Made by a program: the position numbers and the translations under genes
The notes under the pieces: generated by a model
Databases searched by the model: none
What the model was told of the DNA's origin: nothing
What the model saw: only the letters and a program-made list of their open reading frames with translations
Shown: piece by piece, positions 46,132 to 55,408 of the stretch
How the letters are laid out: every line of letters begins with the position of its first letter
How positions within the stretch are numbered: position 1 is the first letter of the stretch
Source: Planctomycetota bacterium
Lineage (GTDB): Bacteria > Planctomycetota > UBA1135
Length of the DNA: 64,000 nucleotides
Direction: 5' to 3'
NCBI GenBank assembly: GCA_030748415.1
Contig: JASMMA010000010.1
Span: 45,096 to 109,095 of the forward strand

Positions 46132-47823
46132 ATGAAAAAACTCATCGAATGTGTCCCCAATTTCTCGGAGGGACGAGACCCTGCAATTATCGAAGCTCTT
46201 GCGGCGGTTGTCCGCGAAGCCGACGGCGTCAACTTGCTGGATGTTGACCCAGGCGCAGCAACCAATCGAACAGTGGTCACCTTTGTAGGTGAACCTGGAA
46301 AAGTATTAGATGCTGCAGTTGCCGTTGCAAAAAAATCGACCGAACTCATCGACATGTCCAAGCATACAGGTGAGCACCCAAGATTCGGCGCAATGGATGT
46401 CTGCCCTCTTGTTCCTGTTTCTGGTGTGAGCATGGAAGAAACCGTGGAATACGCTCGCGAGCTGGGTCGCAGACTTGGCGAAGAGGCCGGGCTCACTATT
46501 TATTGCTATGAACACGCTGCAACTCGCCCGGAACGGAAAAATCTGGCCGTTGTTCGAGCTGGCGAATACGAAGCATTAGCTGAAAGACTCAAGGATCCCG
46601 AATGGGCCCCGGACTTTGGACCTTCTACCTTTCAGGCCCGCACCGGAGCCACTGCTGTCAGTGCTCGTAACTTTTTAGTTGCCTACAATGTCAACCTCAA
46701 CACAACATCCTCCCGCCGCGCGAACGCAATCGCTTTTGATGTTCGAGAGAAAGGTCGAATCAAACGAGAACCTTGTCCCTTGACCGGTGAGATTGTTCGA
46801 GATGAAAATGGGAAAACCGTTTGGGTTCCTGGAAGTTTGACTGCATGTAAAGGAATCGGCTGGTTTATTGAAGAGTTTGGCATTTGCCAAGTCTCGATGA
46901 ATCTCACTGATATCGCCGAGACTCCGGTCCACATTGCTTTTGATGAAGTTTGTTCAAAAGCTCAATCCCGCGGCGTTCGAGTAACAGGTTCGGAATTAGT
47001 CGGTTTGATTCCCCTGTCCGCGATGCTGGATGCTGGCCGACACTATCTTCGAAAGCAAAGCCGCTCCACGGGGGTTTCGGATCGGGAACTCATCAAGATT
47101 GCGGTTACGTCAATGGGCCTCAATGAATTGAAGCCTTTCGAACCCGAGAAGGCCATCATCGAATACGCCATTCAAGCAATGGACTCAAGAAAACGCCTCT
47201 GCGATTTATCCGTCCGGGGGTTCACAGAAGAAACAGCTTCAGAATCCCCCGCTCCTGGCGGCGGTTCTGTTTCGGCTGCCTTGGGTGCGTTTGGCTCAGC
47301 TCTTGGGTCCATGGTCGCAAACTTGTCCAGCCACAAACGAGGTTGGGATGAGCGCTGGGATGAGTTCTCGGATTGGGCGGAAAAAGGAAAAGCCTGCCAA
47401 GACGAGCTCTTGCATTTAATTGATGAAGACACCGACTCCTTCACAGCAGTTATGGAAGCCTGGCGATTGCCAGACGGAAGCGATGCTGAAAAGGAAGTGA
47501 AAGAGCAGGCCATTCAGTCAGCGGTCCTTTATGCGATTGAGGTTCCCCTCCGCGTAATGGAAGTTTCCCATGAGTCCATGGTCGTCGCCAAGGAAATGGC
47601 AAAATCTGGACTACAAGCATCCCTTTCGGATGCAGGTGTCGCGGCTCTTTGCGCCCGTTCGGCTGTCATGGGTGCCCACCTAAATGTTCGCATCAATGCC
47701 AGTGATTTGAAAGACGAACCCAAGCGACAGGAACTCCTGCTGCGCGCCTCAGAAATTTCAGCTCAGGCCGTCCTGGCAGAAACTGAAATCTTAAAACTTG
47801 TGGATACGAATTTGGATTCTTGA
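46132..47823 (+). CDS. ftcD: bifunctional glutamate formiminotransferase / formimidoyl-THF cyclodeaminase
   Basis: A 563-residue fusion as in animal FTCD. The N-terminal formiminotransferase (1-325) begins LIECVPNFSEGRD and has the catalytic H82 in TGEHPRFGAMDV. The cyclodeaminase domain (about 355-560) has SPAPGGGSVSAALGAFGSALGSMV and LLIDEDTDSF-like helices. It transfers the formimino group from histidine degradation to tetrahydrofolate and releases ammonia. No other hut genes are in the window. The sulfatase start overlaps its stop (TTGA). Confidence 0.93.
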   Translation: MKKLIECVPNFSEGRDPAIIEALAAVVREADGVNLLDVDPGAATNRTVVTFVGEPGKVLDAAVAVAKKSTELIDMSKHTGEHPRFGAMDVCPLVPVSGVSMEETVEYARELGRRLGEEAGLTIYCYEHAATRPERKNLAVVRAGEYEALAERLKDPEWAPDFGPSTFQARTGATAVSARNFLVAYNVNLNTTSSRRANAIAFDVREKGRIKREPCPLTGEIVRDENGKTVWVPGSLTACKGIGWFIEEFGICQVSMNLTDIAETPVHIAFDEVCSKAQSRGVRVTGSELVGLIPLSAMLDAGRHYLRKQSRSTGVSDRELIKIAVTSMGLNELKPFEPEKAIIEYAIQAMDSRKRLCDLSVRGFTEETASESPAPGGGSVSAALGAFGSALGSMVANLSSHKRGWDERWDEFSDWAEKGKACQDELLHLIDEDTDSFTAVMEAWRLPDGSDAEKEVKEQAIQSAVLYAIEVPLRVMEVSHESMVVAKEMAKSGLQASLSDAGVAALCARSAVMGAHLNVRINASDLKDEPKRQELLLRASEISAQAVLAETEILKLVDTNLDS

Positions 47824-49292
47824 GGTTCTTCTTTCTCGCAATAACCATCTCAGGAACCCTCTTGGGTTGCTCTGGTTTCGAATCCGAACGAACTGGTCCC
47901 CCTAATATTATTTACATCCTTGCCGACGATCTCGGTTATGGGGAGTTGGGGAGTTACGGCCAAACAAAAATAAAAACGCCGAACTTGGACCGACTGGCTT
48001 CTGAGGGCATGCGATTCACAAGCCACTACTCAGGGAGTGCGGTTTGCGCCCCTACTCGGTGCATTCTTCTTACGGGCAAACATTCCGGGCATGCGGCCAT
48101 TCGAGACAACGATGAAATGACCGCTCGGGGAGATGTTTGGAATGACCCAACTCTAGAGGGTCAACGGCCTCTTCCTGCGGACGAAGAAACCGTTGGGGAA
48201 CTCCTTCAAGAGCGGGGATACCAAACGGGCTTTGTTGGAAAGTGGGGCTTAGGTTGGACTCAATCTGAAGGAGACCCCACAACCCAGGGTTTTGATTTCT
48301 TTTTTGGATATACATGCCAGCGAGAAGCGCACAATTACTACCCGACCCACCTTTGGAAGAATCAAGAGAAGTACCCTCTTCAAAACTCTTCCTTCTCAGC
48401 TCATCAAAAAGTTGGCCCTGGCCAAGATATAAGCAATCCAGATACATACAAACAATGGAGCCAAAAGGACTATGCGCCTGACTTTATGGTTGAAGAAGCC
48501 CTCAGCTTTATTCGCCAAGAAAAAGGGGGGCCTTTTTGTTTGGTTTATGCAACACCCATCCCTCACCTTGCCCTTCAAGTGCCCGAGGATTCTCTTGCTG
48601 AATACCCAGAAGAGTGGGACCAAAAGGGACCCTATCTTGGCGACAAAGGCTACCTCCCCCACTTTCGACCTCGCGCCGCCTATGCCGCCATGATTTCTCG
48701 CATGGACGAGAATGTGGGGAAAATTCTGGCTGAGCTAAAAAGAAATGGGCTTGAGAAGAACACTGTTGTCATTTTCAGCTCGGACAACGGGCCGTCTTGG
48801 GTGGGCGGCGTTGATCGTGATTTTTTCAATTCTTGTGCCGGACTTCGAGGGAGAAAGGCTCAACTCTTTGAGGGCGGGATTCGGGTCCCCATGTTGGCAC
48901 GATGGCCTGGAAAAATTCCAGCTGGCACTCAAAGCGACCACCTTTCTGCCCAGTGGGACTTTCCGGCGACTGCCCTTGCCCTTTCTGGAGTTGAAAGAAG
49001 CCAATACAAGGATGGACTTTCCTTTCTCCCAACTTTACTCGGAAACTCAAAAGACCAAAAGCAGCATGACTTCCTCTATTGGGAAACCGGCCGCAAATGG
49101 CAAGCCATCCGAAAGGGAGACTGGAAAGCGCTTCGAGCGAAGCCCAATGCCCCTCTTCAATTATTTAACTTAAGCTCCGACCCTTACGAGACCAGCGACC
49201 TAGCCTTGCATCATCCGGAACTCATTGAAGAGTTCAAGAACCTAATGAGTACCGCACGCACCCCTTCTGTTCATTTCTCCCTCATTCAATAA
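47820..49292 (+). CDS. lipoprotein arylsulfatase with a formylglycine-type motif
   Basis: A 490-residue sulfatase with a lipoprotein signal (MRFFFLAITISGTLLGCSG, lipobox LLGC, C17). The metal Asp pair is in ADDLGYGELGSYG. The nucleophile motif is C76-A-P-T-R80, the CxPxR pattern that FGE converts to formylglycine; GKWGLG and SSDNGPS are also present. It should cleave sulfate esters at the cell surface. The start is a TTG overlapping the ftcD stop, and the signal peptide supports it. A short terminator follows at 49296. Confidence 0.92.
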   Translation: MRFFFLAITISGTLLGCSGFESERTGPPNIIYILADDLGYGELGSYGQTKIKTPNLDRLASEGMRFTSHYSGSAVCAPTRCILLTGKHSGHAAIRDNDEMTARGDVWNDPTLEGQRPLPADEETVGELLQERGYQTGFVGKWGLGWTQSEGDPTTQGFDFFFGYTCQREAHNYYPTHLWKNQEKYPLQNSSFSAHQKVGPGQDISNPDTYKQWSQKDYAPDFMVEEALSFIRQEKGGPFCLVYATPIPHLALQVPEDSLAEYPEEWDQKGPYLGDKGYLPHFRPRAAYAAMISRMDENVGKILAELKRNGLEKNTVVIFSSDNGPSWVGGVDRDFFNSCAGLRGRKAQLFEGGIRVPMLARWPGKIPAGTQSDHLSAQWDFPATALALSGVERSQYKDGLSFLPTLLGNSKDQKQHDFLYWETGRKWQAIRKGDWKALRAKPNAPLQLFNLSSDPYETSDLALHHPELIEEFKNLMSTARTPSVHFSLIQ

Positions 49293-49295
49293 GCT

Positions 49296-49316
49296 CCCCT
49301 TTGGGGTTATTTTTTT
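49296..49316 (+). terminator. short intrinsic terminator after the sulfatase gene
   Basis: CCCC, TTT, GGGG followed by TTATTTTTTT on the plus strand. The stem is only four GC pairs but the U-run is good. It overlaps the 3' end of the convergent glnS. Confidence 0.5.
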
Positions 49317-50959
49317 GAGAAGGAGTCCTTTAAGGAAACCGATCGATTGAACACAGGAGCACCAGGTTTGGAATCCACATCCACAGCAAAGTACCCGTTG
49401 CGTTCAAACTGAAACCGTTCCTCTGGCTTGGCTTCCAGCAGGGAAGGTTCGCATCGAGCTTGAATCACTTTCAATGAGTCGGGGTTCAAAACGGACATGA
49501 AATCTTCTTCACCATCAGGGTTTTCCGTGCTAAAGAGTTCATCATAGAGCCGAACTTCACACTCAAGCGATTCCTGAGCAGGAACCCAGTGGAGAATGCC
49601 CTTCACTTTTCGGTCTTTGGGCAAGCCGTGTCGGGTATCCGGGTCATGAGTGCAATGAAGCTCCACCACGTTTCCATCTTCATCTTTAATGACATCTTCG
49701 CATTTGATGACATAGGCATAACGGAGCTTGACCTCCTTTCCAGGAGTTAAACGAAAGAACTTCTTTGGGGCATCTTCAAGAAAGTCGGACTGTTCAATGT
49801 AAAACTCGCGCGAAAAGGGAAGCTTTCGCTTTCCCAGCTCAGGTCGAGCCGTGTGGTTGGGCAGTTCCATTTCCTCAGTTTTCCCTTCAGGGTAATCAGT
49901 CAGGACCACCTTTAGTGGGTTAAGAACTGCCATACGCCTTTCTGCTGAGTGCTCCAAATCTTGGCGCAGGCAATGCTGAAGCAAACGCAAGTCCATAGTT
50001 TGGGCAGTTTTCGTCACACCAGCACGGGCAATGAAATCTCGAATAGAAGTTGGAGTAAATCCCCGCCGACGCAAGCCTGACAAAGTGGGCATACGAGGGT
50101 CATCCCAACCCTCAACAACTTGTTCCTCAACCAAGCGGAGCAATTTTCGCTTGGACATGACGGTTCCCGTTAAGTTTAGTCGAGAAAACTCGATTTGCCG
50201 TGGGGTATGAGGAACAGGAAGGTTTTCAACAAACCAATCGTAAAGAGGACGGTGATTTTCGAACTCTAATGAACAAAGAGAGTGCGTGATTCCCTCAATT
50301 GCATCTGATTGTCCGTGGGCAAAATCGTACATGGGATAGATGCACCATTCATCCCCAGTCCGCGGATGGGCCTTTTTCAATATTCGATAAAGGGCAGGGT
50401 CGCGCAGGTTCAAGTTAGGGGAAGACATGTCGATTTTTGCTCGCAGGACGCATGCCCCCTCTTCGAGTTCACCCACCCGCATCTTTTCGAACAGGTCCAA
50501 GTTTTCTTCAACAGGGCGGTCTCGAAATGGGCTATTGGTGCCAGGTTCCGTCAAGCTTCCGCGACTCGCGCGCATTTCTTCAGCAGTTTGTTCATCCACA
50601 TAAGCTTTGCCTTCCTGAATGAGATGCACCGCCCATTCATGCAAGGTGGAATAGTAGTCTGAAGTGTGACAGACATCGCCGTCCCACTGGAAGCCAAGCC
50701 AACGAATGTCCCTTTCAATCGCTTCAGCGTAGTGGGCCTCTTCCTTTTCGGGATTTGTGTCGTCCATACGAAGGTGGCACTTTCCACCAAACTCTTCAGC
50801 AATACCAAATACCAAACATATCGCTTTGGCATGTCCAATATGAAGGTAGCCATTGGGCTCGGGGGGGAAGCGAGTCACAGGTACGGCATGCTTCCCGCTC
50901 TCAAGGTCGGCGGCAACGATTTCGCGAATGAAATCAAGTGGGGCTTCAGTTTTGGTCAT
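49307..50959 (-). CDS. glnS: glutamine--tRNA ligase
   Basis: The class I synthetase charges tRNA-Gln directly. The 550 residues from ATG 50959 ([15 protein letters not shown]) have [18 protein letters not shown] with the HIGH motif, the KMSKS equivalent [10 protein letters not shown], and the GlnRS-typical [16 protein letters not shown]. The frame is open far upstream into tyrA without homology. It lies seven bases after tyrA in a three-gene operon with the mutase. GlnRS presence does not rule out GatCAB elsewhere. Confidence 0.96.
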   Translation of the reverse strand: MTKTEAPLDFIREIVAADLESGKHAVPVTRFPPEPNGYLHIGHAKAICLVFGIAEEFGGKCHLRMDDTNPEKEEAHYAEAIERDIRWLGFQWDGDVCHTSDYYSTLHEWAVHLIQEGKAYVDEQTAEEMRASRGSLTEPGTNSPFRDRPVEENLDLFEKMRVGELEEGACVLRAKIDMSSPNLNLRDPALYRILKKAHPRTGDEWCIYPMYDFAHGQSDAIEGITHSLCSLEFENHRPLYDWFVENLPVPHTPRQIEFSRLNLTGTVMSKRKLLRLVEEQVVEGWDDPRMPTLSGLRRRGFTPTSIRDFIARAGVTKTAQTMDLRLLQHCLRQDLEHSAERRMAVLNPLKVVLTDYPEGKTEEMELPNHTARPELGKRKLPFSREFYIEQSDFLEDAPKKFFRLTPGKEVKLRYAYVIKCEDVIKDEDGNVVELHCTHDPDTRHGLPKDRKVKGILHWVPAQESLECEVRLYDELFSTENPDGEEDFMSVLNPDSLKVIQARCEPSLLEAKPEERFQFERNGYFAVDVDSKPGAPVFNRSVSLKDSFSKK

Positions 50960-50966
50960 AAGCCTA

Positions 50967-52043
50967 TTATGACTTTTCCCCGCGGCGGGCCTGGTGGGCG
51001 CGTGAAAATCGAAGGACTGCTTGGAAAATTTCAGCCACGGCAACTGGATCCATGTCGCGTTCGTCCGCCATTTGGCGGCGGCGTTGAAGAAGTTCCTGTT
51101 CCCGGCCGGCATCCCGAATCCCTCGCCCGACATCGGCCTTAGCCTGGGCGGCGCGAAGAGACAAAACTGCACGGCGAGCAAGCAAGTCCAGGAGTTCTTG
51201 GTCCAATTGGTCAATGACCTCCCGTGCCTCCAAAAGGGGCTGCGGGGTCTCTGGCGAAGAGGCAATTTTGAGGATTTCAGGAACGAGCGCTGGGTCTTCG
51301 CCCCCCTCATCAACAGGCAAAGTGAGGGCACGATCCACACGGGCCAATGCGTCTAACAAGCCACGCCGCGCTTCATCGGAATAGGGGTTCTCTCGGTGAA
51401 GGGCTGCAAAAAGGTGGCCCGCGTCCCGTTGCACCGCTTCTACAACGCGAGCGATGGCCCTGGCGCTAGGAGGCGCATTGGGGGATTCCAAATCCACCCC
51501 TGCTTCCATGAAGCCCTTTGCAATAAAAAAGGTGAGGGCGTGAGTTTGAGCCATTTCCCGATCATGTTCTTCAGGGTCCATCGAGACGGGTATCCCCCCG
51601 ACCGACTCGTATAGAGCAGAAACTCTGGCTACAGCTTCAGGATGGCTTTCATTTGGGCAAAGCACCACCCTCAAAGGTTCCCCCAAAGCTAATGAAATTG
51701 GCCCAAAAAGCGGATGGGTTGCCACCCATGGAATTTCTTCACCAAAAATCCTGCCCATCCATTGAGCAGGCCCAGACTTAACAGACCCAACATCCAGAAC
51801 AATTTGTCCAGGTTTTAGAAGTGGTCGCACCTCTTGCATGACTTCTTCCATGCGGGGTACAGGCACAGCAATCACCACAAACTCGGCCCCCTCCAAAGCC
51901 TCAGCCATACTGTTGGCCCGGCGTTTGGGAGGCGGCGGAGTTCCTACATCGAAGGCGCGTACCGTGGCACCGGTGGCGAGGAGTCGTTCGCCAAATGCGC
52001 TCCCGAAGCGTCCGTATCCGATGAATGCAGCTTGAGTTCCCAT
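50967..52043 (-). CDS. tyrA: prephenate dehydrogenase-chorismate mutase fusion (dehydrogenase first)
   Basis: A 358-residue two-domain protein for tyrosine synthesis. Residues 1-260 are an NAD(P)-binding prephenate dehydrogenase with GYGRFGSAF (9-17), VLDVGSVKS and THPLFGP, and the catalytic-type QTHALTFF. Residues about 272-355 are a helical AroQ chorismate mutase: [36 protein letters not shown], then a last helix. E. coli TyrA has the mutase at the N-terminus, so this order is reversed. The gene lies between the mutase and glnS genes. Confidence 0.88.
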   Translation of the reverse strand: MGTQAAFIGYGRFGSAFGERLLATGATVRAFDVGTPPPPKRRANSMAEALEGAEFVVIAVPVPRMEEVMQEVRPLLKPGQIVLDVGSVKSGPAQWMGRIFGEEIPWVATHPLFGPISLALGEPLRVVLCPNESHPEAVARVSALYESVGGIPVSMDPEEHDREMAQTHALTFFIAKGFMEAGVDLESPNAPPSARAIARVVEAVQRDAGHLFAALHRENPYSDEARRGLLDALARVDRALTLPVDEGGEDPALVPEILKIASSPETPQPLLEAREVIDQLDQELLDLLARRAVLSLRAAQAKADVGRGIRDAGREQELLQRRRQMADERDMDPVAVAEIFQAVLRFSRAHQARRGEKS

Positions 52044-52057
52044 TCTTGGTCCCTACC

Positions 52058-53659
52058 CTAGAAGAGGGATGGTGGGTGATAAAGAGGGAAGACCGTTTCC
52101 AAGGCTCCGCATATTTCGCCAATGGTTGCGTAGGCTTCAACTGCCTCAAGAACCTCCTGCCCGAGTGGGGCATCAGTTTGGGCTGCAGCCGCCAAGCGTT
52201 CCAAAGATTCTTTGGCGAGCTGGTCTTCACGCCCTTCGCGGCAAGCAGAAAGACCATCGAAGATTTCATTCCTAGCAGAGGGGTCCGGCCGGAAAACTTG
52301 GGCCGGCTTTTCTTCGGGGAGCACGAATTGGTTAACTCCAACGACAGCGCGGTCGCCGGACTCAACACCCTGTTGGTGGCGCACAGCTTCCCGGTGAATC
52401 TCGCGCTGAACAAAACCGGCGGCAACTGCACCAACCATTCCTCCAAACTCTTCGTCAACTTTGGACATGAGTGTCATTGCAGCCCCTTCGACATCATCGG
52501 TCATTTTCTCGACGAAGGGTGCGCCGCCTAAGGGATCTGCAATGTCGGCCACGCCGGACTCATGGGCAATCACTTGTTGGGTGCGCAAGGCCAACAAAGC
52601 CGATTCTTCAGATGGCAAAGAAAGCGCCTCGTCGTAACTGTTGGTGTGCAAAGATTGAGTTCCACCCAAAACTGCGGCGAGCGCTTGAAGGGTTACCCTT
52701 GCTGAATTTACAAGAGGCTGCTGGGAAGTCAGAGTGGAGCCCCCAGTTTGTGTGTGAAAGCGCAGCTTCTGGGCGCGCGGGTCTTCGACACCGAACCTTT
52801 CCTTCACAATTCGGGCCCACATTCGGCGAGCGGCACGAAACTTGGCAACTTCCTCAAACAGCTCGTTATGGCCATTGAAGAAAAAAGACATACGCTTGGC
52901 GGTTGCGCCCAAGTCAAGCCCAGCAGTGCGTGCGGCTTCAAGGTAGGCAACGCCATCACCTAAGGTAAAAGCAATCTCTTGAATAGCGGTACAACCTGCT
53001 TCACGCATGTGGTAACCCGATACAGATATGGGATTGAACCGAGGGGCAACGGCCTGTTGAAATTGAAAAAGGTCCGTGGTCAGCCGCATCGATGCTTCTA
53101 CGCCAAAACGATAATTCCCTCGGGCAACAAACTCTTTCAAAATGTCGTTCTGAACGGTTCCAAGAATGCGCTCAGCAGGAACATCTTGGCGTTTGCAGAG
53201 AGCAACATACATGGCAAAGACGGGAAGAGCCGTCGCATTAATCGTCATGGATGTCGAAACCTCACCCAAAGGGATGCCATCAAAGAGTTGCTCGAAATCT
53301 TTCAAGGAGTTCACGGCAACGCCCACTTTGCCTGCTTCAGCGATTGCCAGCTCGTGGTCGGATTCGTAGCCCATCTGGGTCGGAAGGTCGAAGGCAACCG
53401 AGAGCCCGGTCTGCCCCCTCTCAAGCAAATAACGGAAGCGCTCGTTGGTCGCTTTGGCAGAGCTGAACCCTGCGTATTGGCGCATGGTCCAGAGCCGATC
53501 TCGGTACATTCCTGGGTGGATTCCACGCGTGAAGGGGTACTCCCCCGGGCCATCAGCAGGCGGCGAGGCATCACCTGGGAGGGCACATTCAGGAACAGAT
53601 AGCCCTGAAGCAGTCAAAAACTTGGCCTTTCGCCCCGACTGGGAGGTGGATTTACTCAT
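52058..53659 (-). CDS. methylmalonyl-CoA mutase large (catalytic) subunit without the B12 domain
   Basis: The 533-residue TIM-barrel subunit contains YPFTRGIHPGMYRDRLWTMRQYAGFSS, cut here; RQYAGFS is the methylmalonyl-type wording (isobutyryl-CoA mutases tend to have RQFAGFG). SVAFDLPTQMGYESDH and QTGGSTLTSQQP also match. The protein ends where full-length mutases continue to a cobalamin-binding DxHxxG domain, which would be a separate gene, not found here. It converts (R)-methylmalonyl-CoA to succinyl-CoA with the epimerase and carboxylase at 41.6-45.6 kb. It heads an operon with tyrA and glnS. Confidence 0.9.
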   Translation of the reverse strand: MSKSTSQSGRKAKFLTASGLSVPECALPGDASPPADGPGEYPFTRGIHPGMYRDRLWTMRQYAGFSSAKATNERFRYLLERGQTGLSVAFDLPTQMGYESDHELAIAEAGKVGVAVNSLKDFEQLFDGIPLGEVSTSMTINATALPVFAMYVALCKRQDVPAERILGTVQNDILKEFVARGNYRFGVEASMRLTTDLFQFQQAVAPRFNPISVSGYHMREAGCTAIQEIAFTLGDGVAYLEAARTAGLDLGATAKRMSFFFNGHNELFEEVAKFRAARRMWARIVKERFGVEDPRAQKLRFHTQTGGSTLTSQQPLVNSARVTLQALAAVLGGTQSLHTNSYDEALSLPSEESALLALRTQQVIAHESGVADIADPLGGAPFVEKMTDDVEGAAMTLMSKVDEEFGGMVGAVAAGFVQREIHREAVRHQQGVESGDRAVVGVNQFVLPEEKPAQVFRPDPSARNEIFDGLSACREGREDQLAKESLERLAAAAQTDAPLGQEVLEAVEAYATIGEICGALETVFPLYHPPSLF

Positions 53660-53753
53660 CGGGAGTCATTCTACCCTTCATTCCGACCCAACTCCTGTTA
53701 GAGTGTGGAGGCCCCCTGGGTTCCCTTAAACCCTCCCCCGAACATCCCTCATA

Positions 53754-55358
53754 ATGAAGACTATTCTTGTTCCTTTCCTGCTCTTGACGACTCCTCTTTT
53801 CGCCCAGGCCAATGCAACCGCTGAGTTGATGACCTATGGTGATGTCCTTGGTGGCCCATGCACGGCAACCATTTCTGGAGCAACCCCTAGCACTGTTTGT
53901 GCAGTCCTTCCATCCTTCCAAAACACTGGAAGCAATGCGCTTATTGCCCAGACGGGTGACCCTAACGACGCATTGGCAATTGGAGTGGATTTGGCAAGCC
54001 AAGGCCATTATTTCACCGGAATGGCTGATGCGAACGGCAATGTGTCCATTCCATTCACCATCCCCAATGTTCCCACCTTGGTTGACCGGGACATTTGGTT
54101 TCAAGCCCTTTCCAAGCCGGGCCAAGGCGGAGTCAATGAATACGATAGCTTTAGCAATATCCGTTGGTTCAACTTGAACTTCAACAATCGCTGGCAATCA
54201 GCGGGCTCTGACCTACCCACAGCCGTCGCCAATATTGGTTGGGATGTTCTTGAGCGAGGCCCGAACGGCAACGCAACTAAAGTTTTTGCTTGTGGTGGTG
54301 GTCCTGCCCTCATGACTGATGTCCAAACCCCTTACCCTTGTTCTGACCAAACTTGGATTTACGACCTCAATACCGGAGAGACAACTCTTCTACCTGCAAC
54401 TCTCAATGAGTCGCGAGCCTTTCATGCCACAACGGTCCTTCAAGATGGTCGCGTGCTTGTCTCTGGAGGAGTGACCTATGGTGGCCAAAAAGGAAACGGG
54501 GACTACTTCACTAAAATTTTAAACTCCGCCGAGATTTGGGATCCCGCGACGGGCGTCTGGACTCTTCTTCCACCAATGAACAAATATCGCGCTGCCCAAA
54601 GCGCAAGTTTGCTCCCAGATGGACGCGTGCTCATCGCAGGCGGAACGGAAGGTAGTGGTGCTCATGAGCTCACGGATGTTGCTGATCTTTTGGGTTCTTC
54701 CCTCAAACAAACTGAATATCTCGACCCCTCCACTCTTACTTGGTCCAATGGCCCCAATCTTCCAGAGCCTAAGGCGGGTCACGGTTGCGTTACATTGGCC
54801 GATGGTCGGATTTTGATGTCCGGTGGAATCACTTACACCACAATTTTCGGAATTCGAATCCCTGACTTTTCAAACCAAGCCAGCATCTATGACCCAGCCA
54901 CTGGCAACTTCTCAAACGCAGGCTCGATTGGAATTAAGCGAGCTCTATTTGCTGAAACTCTTTTACCCTCCGGTGAAGTCGCCATTTTTGGTGGCGCTGG
55001 TGGTGATATCTTCAATGTGGGCCCCATCAAAGGGTGTACTCTTTACGATCCAGCCACAACCTCTAACAGCTCCCTCACTCCCCTCCTCGGGGATCGTGCC
55101 TTTGGAGAATGTGTCAGCATCGGTGGTGGCAAGGTCGTCGTCATTGGTGGTGCAAGTGGCGACTTGGTGGATCCCATCCCCAACAATAACTGCTGGCTTT
55201 TCGATGTCCCCAATGACACGATTACTTCACTTGCAGACATGCCTGAAGACCACGCTGGTGGCGTAGTCGAGCTCATGGAAGACGGGACCATTTATGTCGG
55301 CGGAGGAGAGTCCAACAGTGGATCTTCCATATCGACTGCGATTTCCTACACGCAGTAA
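53754..55358 (+). CDS. secreted kelch-repeat protein
   Basis: A 534-residue protein with a signal peptide (MKTILVPFLLLTTPLFAQA) and at least five kelch repeats from about residue 195. Repeating units are DGRVLVSGG, DGRVLIAGGT, DGRILMSGG, SGEVAIFGGAG, GGKVVVIGGA and DGTIYVGGG, separated by E.wDPatg-type blades. It is probably a beta-propeller exported from the cell. Residues 25-170 form a beta-rich domain of unknown family. No catalytic residues are recognised. It ends before a 12-bp hairpin. Confidence 0.85.
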   Translation: MKTILVPFLLLTTPLFAQANATAELMTYGDVLGGPCTATISGATPSTVCAVLPSFQNTGSNALIAQTGDPNDALAIGVDLASQGHYFTGMADANGNVSIPFTIPNVPTLVDRDIWFQALSKPGQGGVNEYDSFSNIRWFNLNFNNRWQSAGSDLPTAVANIGWDVLERGPNGNATKVFACGGGPALMTDVQTPYPCSDQTWIYDLNTGETTLLPATLNESRAFHATTVLQDGRVLVSGGVTYGGQKGNGDYFTKILNSAEIWDPATGVWTLLPPMNKYRAAQSASLLPDGRVLIAGGTEGSGAHELTDVADLLGSSLKQTEYLDPSTLTWSNGPNLPEPKAGHGCVTLADGRILMSGGITYTTIFGIRIPDFSNQASIYDPATGNFSNAGSIGIKRALFAETLLPSGEVAIFGGAGGDIFNVGPIKGCTLYDPATTSNSSLTPLLGDRAFGECVSIGGGKVVVIGGASGDLVDPIPNNNCWLFDVPNDTITSLADMPEDHAGGVVELMEDGTIYVGGGESNSGSSISTAISYTQ

Positions 55359-55370
55359 GAGTTCTTTTTT

Positions 55371-55403
55371 AGAGGGTGTGTTCTTTATTGAAACACACCC
55401 TCT
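55371..55403. terminator. hairpin between convergent kelch and FadL-like genes
   Basis: A perfect 12-bp stem AGAGGGTGTGTT/AACACACCCTCT with a nine-base loop lies in the 50-base gap between convergent stops. The plus strand continues TCTCATT and the minus strand AAAAAAG, so neither side has a clean U-run. A bidirectional stop signal is inferred. Confidence 0.6.
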
Positions 55404-55408
55404 TCTCA

